A model generated the notes under the pieces. That model did not search any database and was not told the origin of the DNA. It worked only from the letters and a program-made list of their open reading frames with translations. The position numbers and the translations under genes are program-made. 64,000 nt of DNA from Bacillota bacterium (GTDB taxonomy: Bacteria; Bacillota; Clostridia; Christensenellales; UMGS416): the NCBI GenBank assembly GCA_023398815.1, contig JAEWRW010000028.1, positions 1-64,000 on the forward strand. Reading direction: 5' to 3'. Positions 49,741 to 58,454 of the stretch are shown piece after piece (the first letter of the stretch is position 1; each line of letters starts with the position of its first letter).

Positions 49741-50634
49741 ATGGCAAATCGCAAACGGCAGGCTGCCGGGTTGGGCTGGCTGGTGCCACTGCTGGTGTTG
49801 GCGGTGCTGGCCTATTCGCAGCTTGGCCGGGGGGGCCGGCAGACGGCAGCCACAGCCAGCGCGTCGGTTGCGGCAGCATCGTTGCGTATGGACTTCATCG
49901 ACGTGGGACAGGGCGACAGCATCCTGCTTTCGAGCGGCGGCAAATACCTGCTGGTGGACGCCGGCGAAAACAGTGAGGGCGACGAGGTGGTGGAGTTCCT
50001 TCGTGACCGAGGGGTGGAGCGCCTGGAAGCGGTGGTGGGTACCCACCCAGACTCCGACCACATCGGCGGGCTGGACACGGTGCTGGATGCCTTTCCGGCT
50101 GACTCGGTGTACATGCCCGGCATCACCGCCAACACCGAGACCTACGAGGACGTGCTGGACGCCGTGGATGCCCAAAATCTTACGATTACTGTGCCGGCAG
50201 TGGGGGATACCATTACTCTGGGTGAAGCCACGTTTACGGTGCTGTGGCCGCCGCAGGATGCCGAGGGGCTCGACGATAACAATTCTTCCATCGTGCTGCG
50301 GGCGGTGGCCGATGGCCACAGCGCCCTGCTGATCGGTGACCTGGCCAAGGAGGGGGAAGAAGGGATTTTGTCGTCCAGCGCGAATGTTGACAGTGATGTG
50401 TTAAAGGTGGGCCACCACGGTAGTGCAGGCTCCAGCACGGCGGCATTTTTGCAGGCCGTCTCGCCGCAGGTGTGCGTCATTAGCGTGGGGGCAGACAATT
50501 CCTACGGCCACCCGGCGCAGTCCGCAATGCAGCGGCTGCTCAATGTGTGTGACGACATCCGCCGCACCGACCGCGACGGCACCGTGACGGTGACCTTCGC
50601 CGAGGGCGAGGTGGGTGTACAAAATAGCAAATAA
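49741..50634 (+). CDS. Secreted or membrane-anchored metallo-beta-lactamase-fold hydrolase (ComEC-like)
   Basis: The 297-residue protein has an N-terminal hydrophobic segment (LGWLVPLLVLAVLAYSQL, residues 10-27), so it is anchored or exported. The rest is a metallo-beta-lactamase domain of the ComEC C-terminal type: DFIDVGQGDSILL, LLVDAGENSEG, GTHPDSDHIGGLD (metal ligands), SIVLRAVADGHSALLIGDLA and VLKVGHHGSAGSS. Relatives degrade DNA strands or phosphodiesters outside the cell, but no channel domain is present. ATG 49741 follows GAGGAGG; the longer frame back to 49648 covers the serS terminator. rraA-like and GH172 genes follow closely. Confidence 0.85.
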   Translation: MANRKRQAAGLGWLVPLLVLAVLAYSQLGRGGRQTAATASASVAAASLRMDFIDVGQGDSILLSSGGKYLLVDAGENSEGDEVVEFLRDRGVERLEAVVGTHPDSDHIGGLDTVLDAFPADSVYMPGITANTETYEDVLDAVDAQNLTITVPAVGDTITLGEATFTVLWPPQDAEGLDDNNSSIVLRAVADGHSALLIGDLAKEGEEGILSSSANVDSDVLKVGHHGSAGSSTAAFLQAVSPQVCVISVGADNSYGHPAQSAMQRLLNVCDDIRRTDRDGTVTVTFAEGEVGVQNSK

Positions 50635-50646
50635 GGAGGAACGGCA

Positions 50647-51345
50647 ATGTTGTCTGGCAAGGAACGAGAAGCACTTCTCAAGCTCTATGGTGGCCTGCGT
50701 GTGGCCGATGTGCGCGACGGCATGGACTGGAATGGTTACCACGGCTTTGGCACGGTAGACGCTGGGGTGCGGCCCCTGTGGCGCGCGCGTGCGGTGGGCA
50801 TTGCTCGTACCGTGCGGTATCTACCTTACCGGGGCCCTGCGCCGCTGGAGCGGGGCGACGCCTACACCGAGTGGTCCAACTGGTACTATGGCAATGTCTG
50901 CACCTATCCGTGGATCAAGGAAATTGAACCCGGTGACTTTGTCATGATCGATCTCAGCCGTCAGCCCGTGGGCCTGATGGGTTCCAACAACGGGCTGGAG
51001 GTGAAAAACCAGGGGGCGACGGGCTTTGCCACCAATGGCGGCGCGCGGGATACCGACGAGCTCATCCTGCAGCAGGTGCCAGTGTGGCTGCGCTACACCA
51101 CCCAGCCCATGGTGCAGGCCCGTTTGCAGTTTGAGTCCACCCAGCAGCCCATCGCCTTTGAGGGTGTGCAGGTGCGCCCTGGTGACATCGTGGTGGCAGA
51201 CAACGACGGCATCGTTGTCGTACCGCTGGAGGCTGCCGAGGATGTGGCGCGCTATGCCTGGCGGGAGCTGCGCAGCGACAAGGCCGGCCGCCGCAAGCTC
51301 TATGAGCAAGCTGGCTTGGAGATGGACGAAACGGTTCAGGATTGA
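50647..51345 (+). CDS. RraA-like / HMG aldolase family protein
   Basis: The 232-residue protein matches the RraA-like fold: VADVRDGMDW at the N-terminus (in place of the typical TaxxsDAL), GVRPLWRARAVGIARTV, the glycine-rich GSNNGLEVKNQGATGFATNGGARDTDEL, where GGARD is the conserved metal/oxaloacetate-binding GxxRD region, and PGDIVVADNDGIVVVPLEAAEDV. Members are 4-hydroxy-4-methyl-2-oxoglutarate/oxaloacetate aldolases or RNase E inhibitors; an enzymatic sugar-acid role is likelier here. It starts 12 bases after the MBL gene and is followed by the DUF2961 gene after 23, so a shared operon is likely. Confidence 0.8.
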   Translation: MLSGKEREALLKLYGGLRVADVRDGMDWNGYHGFGTVDAGVRPLWRARAVGIARTVRYLPYRGPAPLERGDAYTEWSNWYYGNVCTYPWIKEIEPGDFVMIDLSRQPVGLMGSNNGLEVKNQGATGFATNGGARDTDELILQQVPVWLRYTTQPMVQARLQFESTQQPIAFEGVQVRPGDIVVADNDGIVVVPLEAAEDVARYAWRELRSDKAGRRKLYEQAGLEMDETVQD

Positions 51346-51368
51346 AGCAAAAACGGGAGGAAGCACGA

Positions 51369-52451
51369 ATGGCGAAGTTCAATGGTTTGGGTATGAACCT
51401 GGGGAACCTGAGCCTGCTGTCAGACGCGAAGACTCGTTCGCTCTGCGCTGAGAACATCACCGGGGAGAAGGGCCGCGGAGGCATGGCCACCGACGGCACC
51501 GGCGCACGCTGTGCGCGGGACCTGGGCCAGGGCTGGAAGATTAACCCCTGTGTGCGCATCGCCGCCGGGGAGACGCTCACCATCGCTGATGTGGACGGCC
51601 CCGGTGCCATCCAGCACATGTGGGTCACCCCCACGGGCCGCTGGCGCAGCACCATCCTGCGCGTCTACTGGGACAATTCCCCTGTCCCCTCGGTGGAGTG
51701 TCCCATTGGCGACTTCTTCGCCTGTGGGTGGGGGGAGTATGCGCCGGTCACGTCGTTGGCAATCTGCGTCAACCCCGGCAGCGCGTTCAACTGTTATTGG
51801 GAGATGCCCTTCCGCACCCACTGCCGCATGACGGTGGAGAACCGTGACGCTGAGGAGATGACGCTCTTCTACCAGATCGACTACACCCTGACCGACGTGC
51901 CGGAGGACGCGGGTTACTTCCACGCCCAGTTCCGGCGGGTGAACCCGCTGCCCTACAAGGATGTCTACACCATCGTGGATGGCATTGAGGGCAAGGGGCA
52001 GTACGTGGGCACCTATATGGCTTGGGGCGTCAACAACTCCGGCTGGTGGGGGGAGGGGGAGATCAAGTTCTTCCTCGATGGCGACGGCGAGTTCCCCACC
52101 ATCTGCGGCACCGGTACTGAGGATTATTTCTGCGGCTCCTATAACTTTGAGAACCAGAAGACCCACCAGTACCAGGAATTTACCACGCCCTACTCGGGGC
52201 TGCCCCAGGTCATCCGGCCCGATGGGCTCTACCGCTCCCAGACCCGCTTCGGTCTGTATCGCTGGCACATCATGGACCCCATCCGTTTTGACAAGGACCT
52301 GAGAGTCACGATCCAGGCACTGGGGTGGCGCTCCGGCGGGCGGTATCTGCCCATGCAGGATGACATTGCCTCGGTTGCCTTCTGGTACCAGGATCGGCCT
52401 GCGACGGCCTTCCCGGCCTTGCTCGGTCAGGATGATCTGGAGATCATCTGA
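51369..52451 (+). CDS. GH172 (DUF2961) glycoside hydrolase
   Basis: The 360-residue protein is a DUF2961 member, now glycoside hydrolase family 172, whose studied members act on alpha-D-fructofuranosides, difructose anhydride or D-arabinan. Visible family segments are KGRGGMATDGTGARCARDLGQGWK near the N-terminus, GPGAIQHMWVTPTG, DNSPVPSVECPIGDFF, the acidic motif TICGTGTEDYFCGSYNF and YSGLPQV, then LYRWHIMDPIRFDKDL. The glutamate in GTGTED, and a second about 19 residues later (YQEFTTPYSG), sit where catalytic pairs are expected. No signal peptide, so it would act in the cytoplasm on an imported sugar. ATG 51369 follows GGGAGG. Confidence 0.8.
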   Translation: MAKFNGLGMNLGNLSLLSDAKTRSLCAENITGEKGRGGMATDGTGARCARDLGQGWKINPCVRIAAGETLTIADVDGPGAIQHMWVTPTGRWRSTILRVYWDNSPVPSVECPIGDFFACGWGEYAPVTSLAICVNPGSAFNCYWEMPFRTHCRMTVENRDAEEMTLFYQIDYTLTDVPEDAGYFHAQFRRVNPLPYKDVYTIVDGIEGKGQYVGTYMAWGVNNSGWWGEGEIKFFLDGDGEFPTICGTGTEDYFCGSYNFENQKTHQYQEFTTPYSGLPQVIRPDGLYRSQTRFGLYRWHIMDPIRFDKDLRVTIQALGWRSGGRYLPMQDDIASVAFWYQDRPATAFPALLGQDDLEII

Positions 52452-52668
52452 CCCATTGACGCTGCGGGGGCAAATCCCCCGTGACGGCGTAATCCATCGC
52501 AGAAGACGCGCCGGATTGCCTCTGCCAGGCGATCCGGCGCGTACCGTATCTCGTTGTTCCCAGGTGTTCGTGTCTTGCAAGATTCCAAAGTTTCCTCTTG
52601 CAAAATGGACAACGACCCCAATGATGATTTCTGTCGTTAAAGCCACTAAAATTTGGGTACTTTATATA
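52452..52668. other. Non-coding gap before the ATP synthase operon
   Basis: Contains CGGGGG-caaat-CCCCCG near 52464-52480 and the long hairpin described next. The rest is AT-rich toward the atp promoter. No gene is seen. Confidence 0.6.
52507..52541 (+). terminator. Long GC-rich hairpin, possible terminator of the GH172 operon
   Basis: CGCGCCGGAT (52507-52516) pairs with ATCCGGCGCG (52532-52541) and GCCT/AGGC continue the stem inside. There is no T-run, so termination is uncertain. Confidence 0.5.
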
Positions 52669-52697
52669 TTGACCCGGCCCAAAGGCAAGTATATGAT
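52669..52697 (+). promoter_or_regulatory. Sigma-A promoter of the atp operon
   Basis: TTGACC (52669-52674), 17-bp spacer, TATGAT (52692-52697), 82 bases ahead of atpB. Confidence 0.75.
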
Positions 52698-52778
52698 TTC
52701 AAACATATTCCATCCTGCCGATGATACGCAGTGTGGAACGTGGAACTATTAGCCGGCAGGGCCTGCAAGAGGTGTTGT

Positions 52779-53489
52779 ATGGAAGAACTGCACATCACGC
52801 CATTGGTATTGGGGTATTTGCCAGACGGGATTCCGTTCTTTGGTGGCATGCCCATCACCAACACGCTGGTGACGGGTTTGATTGCGTCGACCCTGCTCAT
52901 CATCGCGGCGCTTTTGGTTCGCTTTCTGGTTTTTCCTAAGTTCAAAGAGCTGCCACGGGGGCTGCAAAACGTCGTGGAGCTCATTGTGGAGAGCCTGCAG
53001 AACTACACCAACTCCAAGGTCGGCAGCAAGGCCGGTGCGGGGTTGGGCCCATACATGTTCACCATCGCCGCCTATATGACCGTCAACGGCATTCTGGAGT
53101 TGGTCGGGTTTGAGTTCCTTCGCCCTGCACCTTCGGATATCAACCAAACCATTGCTCTGGCCCTCATCACTTTTGTGCTGATCCGTGTGCTGGCTTACCG
53201 CAAGAAGGGTTTCTGGGGCCGCATCAAAACGGGCTTCCTGCAGCCGACGCCCATCATTGCCCCGGTGAAGCTTGTCACCGACCTCGCCGTGCCAGTGTCA
53301 CTTTCCTGCCGAATGTTCGGTAACCTCCTGGGCGGTTTGGTCATCATGCAGATGCTTTATGGCTTGGGCGTGTTCTCCTTTGTTGTTCCCGCCGTTGCCA
53401 GCACGTTCTTCACACTCTTCCACACGGGGATGCAGGCATTCATCTTCATCACGCTGTCCTTGGCCTTCATTGAAGAGGCTTTGGAATAG
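52779..53489 (+). CDS. atpB: ATP synthase Fo subunit a
   Basis: Subunit a forms the ion half-channels beside the c-ring. The 236-residue membrane protein has about five to six membrane helices, the conserved PSDINQTIALAL, and the essential arginine in VPVSLSCRMFGNLLGG (Arg178). The N-terminus is short. AGAGGTG precedes ATG 52779; an in-frame start at 52731 has no ribosome site. It is the first gene of the atpBEFHAGDC operon; no atpI is present. Confidence 0.95.
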   Translation: MEELHITPLVLGYLPDGIPFFGGMPITNTLVTGLIASTLLIIAALLVRFLVFPKFKELPRGLQNVVELIVESLQNYTNSKVGSKAGAGLGPYMFTIAAYMTVNGILELVGFEFLRPAPSDINQTIALALITFVLIRVLAYRKKGFWGRIKTGFLQPTPIIAPVKLVTDLAVPVSLSCRMFGNLLGGLVIMQMLYGLGVFSFVVPAVASTFFTLFHTGMQAFIFITLSLAFIEEALE

Positions 53490-53525
53490 AAACGACCCAA
53501 AACAAGAGAATTTCGGAGGTGTACT

Positions 53526-53753
53526 ATGGAAGGTTTGATCGCAATCGGGGCCGGTATCGCGGTGTTCACGGGTTTGGGTGCCGGCATTGGCATGGGCATC
53601 GCCACCAGCAAGGCCGCGGAAGCCGTCGCCCGCCAGCCGGAAGCGTCCGGTAAGATCAACGGCATCCTCATTCTAGGCCTTGCCATCACCGAGTCAACTG
53701 CCATTTATGGTTTCGTTGCCGCGCTGATGTTGATCGCCAAGATCGGCGGCTAA
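53526..53753 (+). CDS. atpE: ATP synthase Fo subunit c
   Basis: The 75-residue hairpin protein has helix 1 (GLIAIGAGIAVFTGLGAGIGMGIA), the polar loop ARQPEASG and helix 2 with the ion-binding carboxylate in LGLAITESTAIYGFV (Glu56). Ser57, Thr58 and Tyr61 match sodium-binding c subunits, but position 23, which is Gln in sodium-type rings of P. modestum and I. tartaricus, is Met. Coupling ion is therefore uncertain. GGAGG precedes ATG 53526. Confidence 0.95.
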   Translation: MEGLIAIGAGIAVFTGLGAGIGMGIATSKAAEAVARQPEASGKINGILILGLAITESTAIYGFVAALMLIAKIGG

Positions 53754-53851
53754 GCATTCGCCACCACCCAGCGCCCGGTTGGCCTGTTCGGCCGTCGGTT
53801 TCCCGCGCCGTACCGTCATGGTTTCGGCAGTAACGATGTGAGGTTGTTCTC

Positions 53852-54334
53852 ATGGATATCAAACCACAACTGATCGCGGCCTATCTGGTCAACATCGTTG
53901 TCCTGTTCGTTTTCCTGCGGCTGGTGCTCTATAAGCCCATCCGCCGCTTCCTGCAGGAGCGGGAGGCGCGCTTCCAACGCCGGCAGGAGGATATCGAGCG
54001 CAAGGAGCGGGACAGCCTGGCGGCCAAGGAGCGTTATGACGGGTTGCTGGCCGGCATTGACGAGCACCGGGACGAGATTCTGCGGGATACCCGTGGCGCG
54101 GCCAATCGCCGGGCCGAGGAGATCCTCGACGAAGCCCGGCAGCAAGCCGATGACTTGCTGCGTCAGGCCCGACGGCAGATCGCTGAGGAGCAGCGCCTGG
54201 CACGCCAGCACATGCGTGACGAAATTGTCGACCTGGCTGTGGATATGGCCAGCCGCATCCTGGAGCGCGAGGTCAACCCCGACGATCATGAACGCATCGT
54301 GCAGAAGTTCCTGCGCGACGAGAAGGTGGGGTAA
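53852..54334 (+). CDS. atpF: ATP synthase Fo subunit b
   Basis: The 160-residue subunit has one N-terminal membrane helix (LIAAYLVNIVVLFVFLRLVLY, residues 7-27) and a long charged coiled coil (ERKERDSLAAKERYDG onward) that makes the peripheral stalk. The C-terminus (DLAVDMASRILEREVNPDDHERIVQKFL) is the part that binds delta. Length is normal. GAGG precedes ATG 53852. The gap after atpE, 98 bases, holds GC-rich inverted segments but no clear terminator. Confidence 0.93.
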   Translation: MDIKPQLIAAYLVNIVVLFVFLRLVLYKPIRRFLQEREARFQRRQEDIERKERDSLAAKERYDGLLAGIDEHRDEILRDTRGAANRRAEEILDEARQQADDLLRQARRQIAEEQRLARQHMRDEIVDLAVDMASRILEREVNPDDHERIVQKFLRDEKVG

Positions 54335-54337
54335 GCC

Positions 54338-54559
54338 ATGACGGGCAGACTCTTTTCCGCCTATGCGATGGACGAGAACACCGTAGCCCAAATTGCCGCC
54401 AAGTTTACTGAACACATGGGGGAACCGGTGGAGCTGACCCCTGTGGTGGACCCGGCTTTGGTGGCTGGCTTTGTGGTGCAGATCGGCTTCCTGCGCTTTG
54501 ACCACAGCGCCAAGGCAGCCCTGAAGGAAATGACGCGCCACCTGCACGTGAATTTCTAA
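54338..54559 (+). CDS. atpH: ATP synthase F1 subunit delta, C-terminal domain only
   Basis: Only 73 residues long, against about 175-180 in the family. It matches the C-terminal part of delta: FSAYAMDENTVAQIAAKFTEHMGEPVELTPVVDPALVAGFVVQIGFLRFDHSAKAALKEMTRHL, i.e. the region with vDpxLiGGfvvxxgxxxxDxSxxxxLxxl. The N-terminal six-helix domain, which in other bacteria holds the top of the alpha subunits, has no counterpart: only three bases separate the gene from atpF, and atpF is of normal length. The frame is closed upstream. It is either a real minimal delta or a decayed one; the intact operon around it favours a functional protein. Confidence 0.85.
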   Translation: MTGRLFSAYAMDENTVAQIAAKFTEHMGEPVELTPVVDPALVAGFVVQIGFLRFDHSAKAALKEMTRHLHVNF

Positions 54560-54582
54560 TCCTACCCGTTGAGGAGAATAGT

Positions 54583-56103
54583 ATGGATATGTATACCGGC
54601 TCCATTCAGGAGTTGAAAAAGAGCGTCGATACCTTTGAAAACCGCCCGGAATTCAAGCGCGTCGGTACGGTGCTGGATTCCAGCGACGGCGTGGTGCACA
54701 TCAGCGGTCTTTTGGACTGCAAGTACGGCGAGCTCCTGGAGTTTGAGAACGACGCCTACGGCATCGCATTCAACATGGAGGCCGACTACGTGGGTGCGGT
54801 GTTGCTCAACAACATCGACCGCGTGAGGGAAGGCAGCCGCGTGCAGGGCACCGACAACGTGGTCGAGGTGCCGGTGGGCGAGGCGCTGCTGGGCCGTGTG
54901 GTCAACGCCCTGGGCCAGCCCCTGGACGATAAGGGCCGCATCAACGCCAGCAAGTTCCGCCCCATTGAACATGAGGCCCCTGGCATTATGAGCCGCAAGA
55001 GCGTGGGGGAGCCGCTGCAGACGGGTCTCATGGCCATTGACACCATGATCCCCATCGGCCGCGGCCAGCGCGAGCTCATCATCGGCGACCGGCAGACGGG
55101 CAAGACCGCCATCGCCATCGATACCATCCTCAACCAGAAGGGTGCCAACTGCATCTGCATCTATGTGGCCATCGGGCAGAAAGCCTCGACGATCGCGCGC
55201 ATTGTGAAAACCCTGGAGGATCACGATGCCCTGAGCTACACCATCGTTGTTGCCGCCACAGCCAGCGACTCGGCCCCCATGCAGTACATCACGCCCTATG
55301 CCGGCTGCGCCATGGCCGAGGAGTTCATGTACAGCGGGCGGGATGCACTCATCGTCTACGATGACCTTTCCAAGCACGCCGTGGCCTACCGCGCCATGTC
55401 GCTGCTTTTGAAGCGCCCCTCGGGCCGTGAGGCATACCCGGGCGACGTGTTCTACCTTCACTCCCGTCTGCTGGAGCGCTCTGCCAAGCTCTCGGATGAG
55501 CTGGGCGGCGGCTCCATGACGGCCCTGCCGGTGGTAGAGACGATGGCCGGTGACATCTCCTCTTACATTGCCACCAACGTCATCTCCATCACCGACGGCC
55601 AGATCTTCTTGGAAGGCGAGCTCTTCTACTCCGGTGTACGGCCGGCCGTCAACGTTGGTTTCTCGGTCTCCCGCGTGGGCAGCGCCGCCCAAACCAAGGC
55701 CATGAAGAAGGTTTCGGGCCAGCTTCGCCTAGAATTGGCCCAGTACCGGGAGATGGTCGTCTTTGCCCAGTTCAGTTCGGAGCTTGACAAATCGACCCAG
55801 AACCTGTTGGCCCAGGGCGAGCGCCTGACCGAGGTATTGAAGCAGCCCCAGTATTCCCCCATGCCGCTGGAGCGGCAGGTTGTGCTGCTCTATGTGGCCG
55901 CCAACCGCATGCTCATGGACATTCCGGTCAAGCAGATCACCCGCTTCAAGAATGGGTTCCTGGAGCATGTGCAGACCTACTACTCCGACATCTACCGGCG
56001 CATCGCCACCGAGCAGATTCTGGATGACGAGATGACGAAGACCCTGGAGCATGCCGTGGAGGAATACAAGAAGATCTTCGCCGGCGAACAGGCACAGGCA
56101 TAA
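54583..56103 (+). CDS. atpA: ATP synthase F1 subunit alpha
   Basis: The 506-residue non-catalytic subunit has a beta-barrel (VGTVLDSSDGVVHISGLLDCKYGELLEF), the P-loop GDRQTGKTAIAIDTIL (about residues 168-183), and the signature PYAGCAMAEEFMYSG, plus QTKAMKKVSGQLRLELAQYRE at the C-terminal domain. The N-terminal helix (SIQELKKSVDTFENR) has similar length to other alpha subunits. In other enzymes this helix binds the delta N-terminal domain that is missing here. GAGGAG precedes ATG 54583. Confidence 0.97.
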   Translation: MDMYTGSIQELKKSVDTFENRPEFKRVGTVLDSSDGVVHISGLLDCKYGELLEFENDAYGIAFNMEADYVGAVLLNNIDRVREGSRVQGTDNVVEVPVGEALLGRVVNALGQPLDDKGRINASKFRPIEHEAPGIMSRKSVGEPLQTGLMAIDTMIPIGRGQRELIIGDRQTGKTAIAIDTILNQKGANCICIYVAIGQKASTIARIVKTLEDHDALSYTIVVAATASDSAPMQYITPYAGCAMAEEFMYSGRDALIVYDDLSKHAVAYRAMSLLLKRPSGREAYPGDVFYLHSRLLERSAKLSDELGGGSMTALPVVETMAGDISSYIATNVISITDGQIFLEGELFYSGVRPAVNVGFSVSRVGSAAQTKAMKKVSGQLRLELAQYREMVVFAQFSSELDKSTQNLLAQGERLTEVLKQPQYSPMPLERQVVLLYVAANRMLMDIPVKQITRFKNGFLEHVQTYYSDIYRRIATEQILDDEMTKTLEHAVEEYKKIFAGEQAQA

Positions 56104-56123
56104 AGAGCGTGGAGAACTGACAG

Positions 56124-57014
56124 ATGTTAAGCATCAGCGACATCAAGCGAAGGGTGGCGGGCATCCGCCAGACAAGGCAGATCACCAAGGCGATGTACCT
56201 CATCTCCTCGGTGAAGCTGCGCAAAGCCCTGAATCGGCAGGAGCAGAACGCCACCTACATCCAGAAGGTGCGCTCCACCATCAAGGACATCCTGCTGCAC
56301 ATGGGCGAGGCGGATCACCCATTCCTCCGCAAGAACCACATGGGGGAGCGGACGGCCTTCATCGTCATCGCCGGCGACAAGGGCCTGGCCGGTGCCTACA
56401 ACCACAACGTGCTGAACACCGCCATGCGCGAGATTGCCGCCGTAAAGGATCGGTACATCTTCACCGTCGGCCATGTGGCGACACAGTTCTTCAACCGCCG
56501 GGGCTACATGGTGGACATCGAGTTCCTGCACACCGCCCAGGACCCCCAGCTCTTTAACGCCCGCGAGATCTGCGACGCGCTGGTGGACCTTTATGAGCAG
56601 GACATGATTGATAACGTCATGATCGTCTACACCCATTTGGTTTCTACCTTCCACCAGGAACCGCGGGTGCTGCAGATTCTGCCGCTGGATCTCGATAGCT
56701 TCCAGGACGTGGAGACCGAGAGCCACTACACCGGTACCATCGAATACGAGCCGTCCGTTGACGTCGTGTTCAAGTCCCTGGTCAGCCAGTATGTGGTGGG
56801 TCTCATCTATGCCACGCTGGTGCAGTCCTTTGCCTGCGAGCAATCCGCCCGTATGCGCGCCATGGATTCGGCCACCGAGAACGCCGAGAAGATGATTGGG
56901 GAGCTGGATCAGGAATACAGGCGTGCCCGCCAGGCCGCCATCACCAACGAAATCATTGAAATTGTCAGCGGAGCCAACGCGGTGAACAACACCAAAGTGG
57001 TCCGACGCGGTTGA
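56124..57014 (+). CDS. atpG: ATP synthase F1 subunit gamma
   Basis: The 296-residue central-stalk subunit has the long N-terminal helix (IKRRVAGIRQTRQITKAMYLISSVKLRKAL), the Rossmann-like middle (RTAFIVIAGDKGLAGAYNHNVL) and the C-terminal helix (ARMRAMDSATENAEKMIGELDQEYRRARQAAITNEIIEIVSGA). All are family hallmarks. It lies 20 bases after atpA. Confidence 0.96.
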   Translation: MLSISDIKRRVAGIRQTRQITKAMYLISSVKLRKALNRQEQNATYIQKVRSTIKDILLHMGEADHPFLRKNHMGERTAFIVIAGDKGLAGAYNHNVLNTAMREIAAVKDRYIFTVGHVATQFFNRRGYMVDIEFLHTAQDPQLFNAREICDALVDLYEQDMIDNVMIVYTHLVSTFHQEPRVLQILPLDLDSFQDVETESHYTGTIEYEPSVDVVFKSLVSQYVVGLIYATLVQSFACEQSARMRAMDSATENAEKMIGELDQEYRRARQAAITNEIIEIVSGANAVNNTKVVRRG

Positions 57015-57030
57015 TCAAGGAGAGAAGACG

Positions 57031-58452
57031 ATGGAAGCAGTAAGCGCCACGCCGGCAGGGACAAACAAGGTGGGTACCCTTCGGCAGATCATCGGCCCGG
57101 TTATTGACGTCTATTTCCCCGAGGGAGGCGTCCCGGATATCTACAATAAGCTCATCATCCAGAATGGGGACAAGGAAGTCTATGCCGAGGTGTCCCAGCA
57201 CCTGGGTGGCAACACGGTGCGCTGCATCGCGTTGGAGGCGACCGAGGGTTTGTCCCGCGGTCTCAAGGTCATCGACACCGGTGCCCCCATTCAAGTTCCT
57301 GTGGGTCGTGAGGTGTTGGGCCGCGCCATTGACGTGCTGGGCCGCCCCATCGACAACAAGGGCCCCATTGTCGCCGCTCAACAGATGTCCATCCACCGCG
57401 AAGCGCCCAGCTTCATCGACCAGAAGCCAACGACCGAGATCTTTGAGACGGGCATCAAGGTCATCGACCTGCTGGAGCCCTACGCCAAGGGCGGTAAAAT
57501 CGGCCTCTTTGGCGGCGCCGGCGTGGGCAAAACCGTTCTCATCATGGAACTCATCCACAACATCGCCACCGAGCACGGCGGCCTGTCGGTGTTCGCCGGC
57601 GTGGGGGAGCGCAGCCGCGAAGGCAACGACATGATCGTCGACATGGCGAAGTCGGGTGTTCTGGACAAGACCGCCCTCTCCTTCGGCCAGATGAACGAGC
57701 CGCCAGGAAGCCGCATGCGCGTCGCGCTGACGGGCCTCACCATGGCCGAATACTTCCGCGACCACGAGCAGCAGGACGTGCTGCTGTTCATCGATAACAT
57801 CTTCCGCTACATCCAGGCCGGCAGCGAGGTTTCGGCTCTGCTCGGCCGGTCGCCCTCGGCGGTCGGCTACCAGCCCACCTTGGCCCAGGAGGTTGGTGCC
57901 CTGCAGGAGCGCATCACTTCTACGAAGTATGGTTCCATTACGTCGGTGCAGGCCATCTATGTGCCGGCAGACGACCTGACTGACCCGGCCCCTGCCACGA
58001 CCTTCCAGCACCTGGATGCCACGACGGTGCTCTCCCGTTCCATCGTAGAAATGGGCATCTACCCGGCGGTGAACCCGCTCGATTCCACCAGCCGCATCCT
58101 GGAACCCGCCATCGTGGGTGAAGAGCACTACAACACCGCCCGCCGCGTGCAGGAGACGTTGCAGCGTTACCAGGAGTTGCAGGACATCATCGCCATCCTC
58201 GGCATGGACGAACTCTCGGAGGAGGATCGGCTGACGGTCTACCGCGCGCGCAAACTCCAGAGGTTCCTGTCACAGCCCATGTTTGTGGCGGAGGTGTTCT
58301 CCAACATTCCGGGCAAGTATGTGCCTCTCAAGAAGACCATTGAAGGCTTTAAGGCCATCGTGGATGGCGAGGTGGACGACCTGCCCGAGGCGGCCTTCCT
58401 GATGGTTGGTACGCTGGAGGATGCCCGGGAAAAGGCCGAGAGGATGAAATAA
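57031..58452 (+). CDS. atpD: ATP synthase F1 subunit beta
   Basis: The 473-residue catalytic subunit has the N-terminal barrel (GTLRQIIGPVIDVYFPEGG), the P-loop FGGAGVGKTVLIMELI, the GERSREGNDMI helix with the catalytic glutamate, Walker B DVLLFIDNIFRYIQAGSEVSALLGR and the DELSEED-type lever, here GMDELSEEDRLTV, complete. It synthesises ATP from ADP and phosphate. Start ATG 57031 with GGAGAG. Confidence 0.98.
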   Translation: MEAVSATPAGTNKVGTLRQIIGPVIDVYFPEGGVPDIYNKLIIQNGDKEVYAEVSQHLGGNTVRCIALEATEGLSRGLKVIDTGAPIQVPVGREVLGRAIDVLGRPIDNKGPIVAAQQMSIHREAPSFIDQKPTTEIFETGIKVIDLLEPYAKGGKIGLFGGAGVGKTVLIMELIHNIATEHGGLSVFAGVGERSREGNDMIVDMAKSGVLDKTALSFGQMNEPPGSRMRVALTGLTMAEYFRDHEQQDVLLFIDNIFRYIQAGSEVSALLGRSPSAVGYQPTLAQEVGALQERITSTKYGSITSVQAIYVPADDLTDPAPATTFQHLDATTVLSRSIVEMGIYPAVNPLDSTSRILEPAIVGEEHYNTARRVQETLQRYQELQDIIAILGMDELSEEDRLTVYRARKLQRFLSQPMFVAEVFSNIPGKYVPLKKTIEGFKAIVDGEVDDLPEAAFLMVGTLEDAREKAERMK

Positions 58453-58454
58453 CC

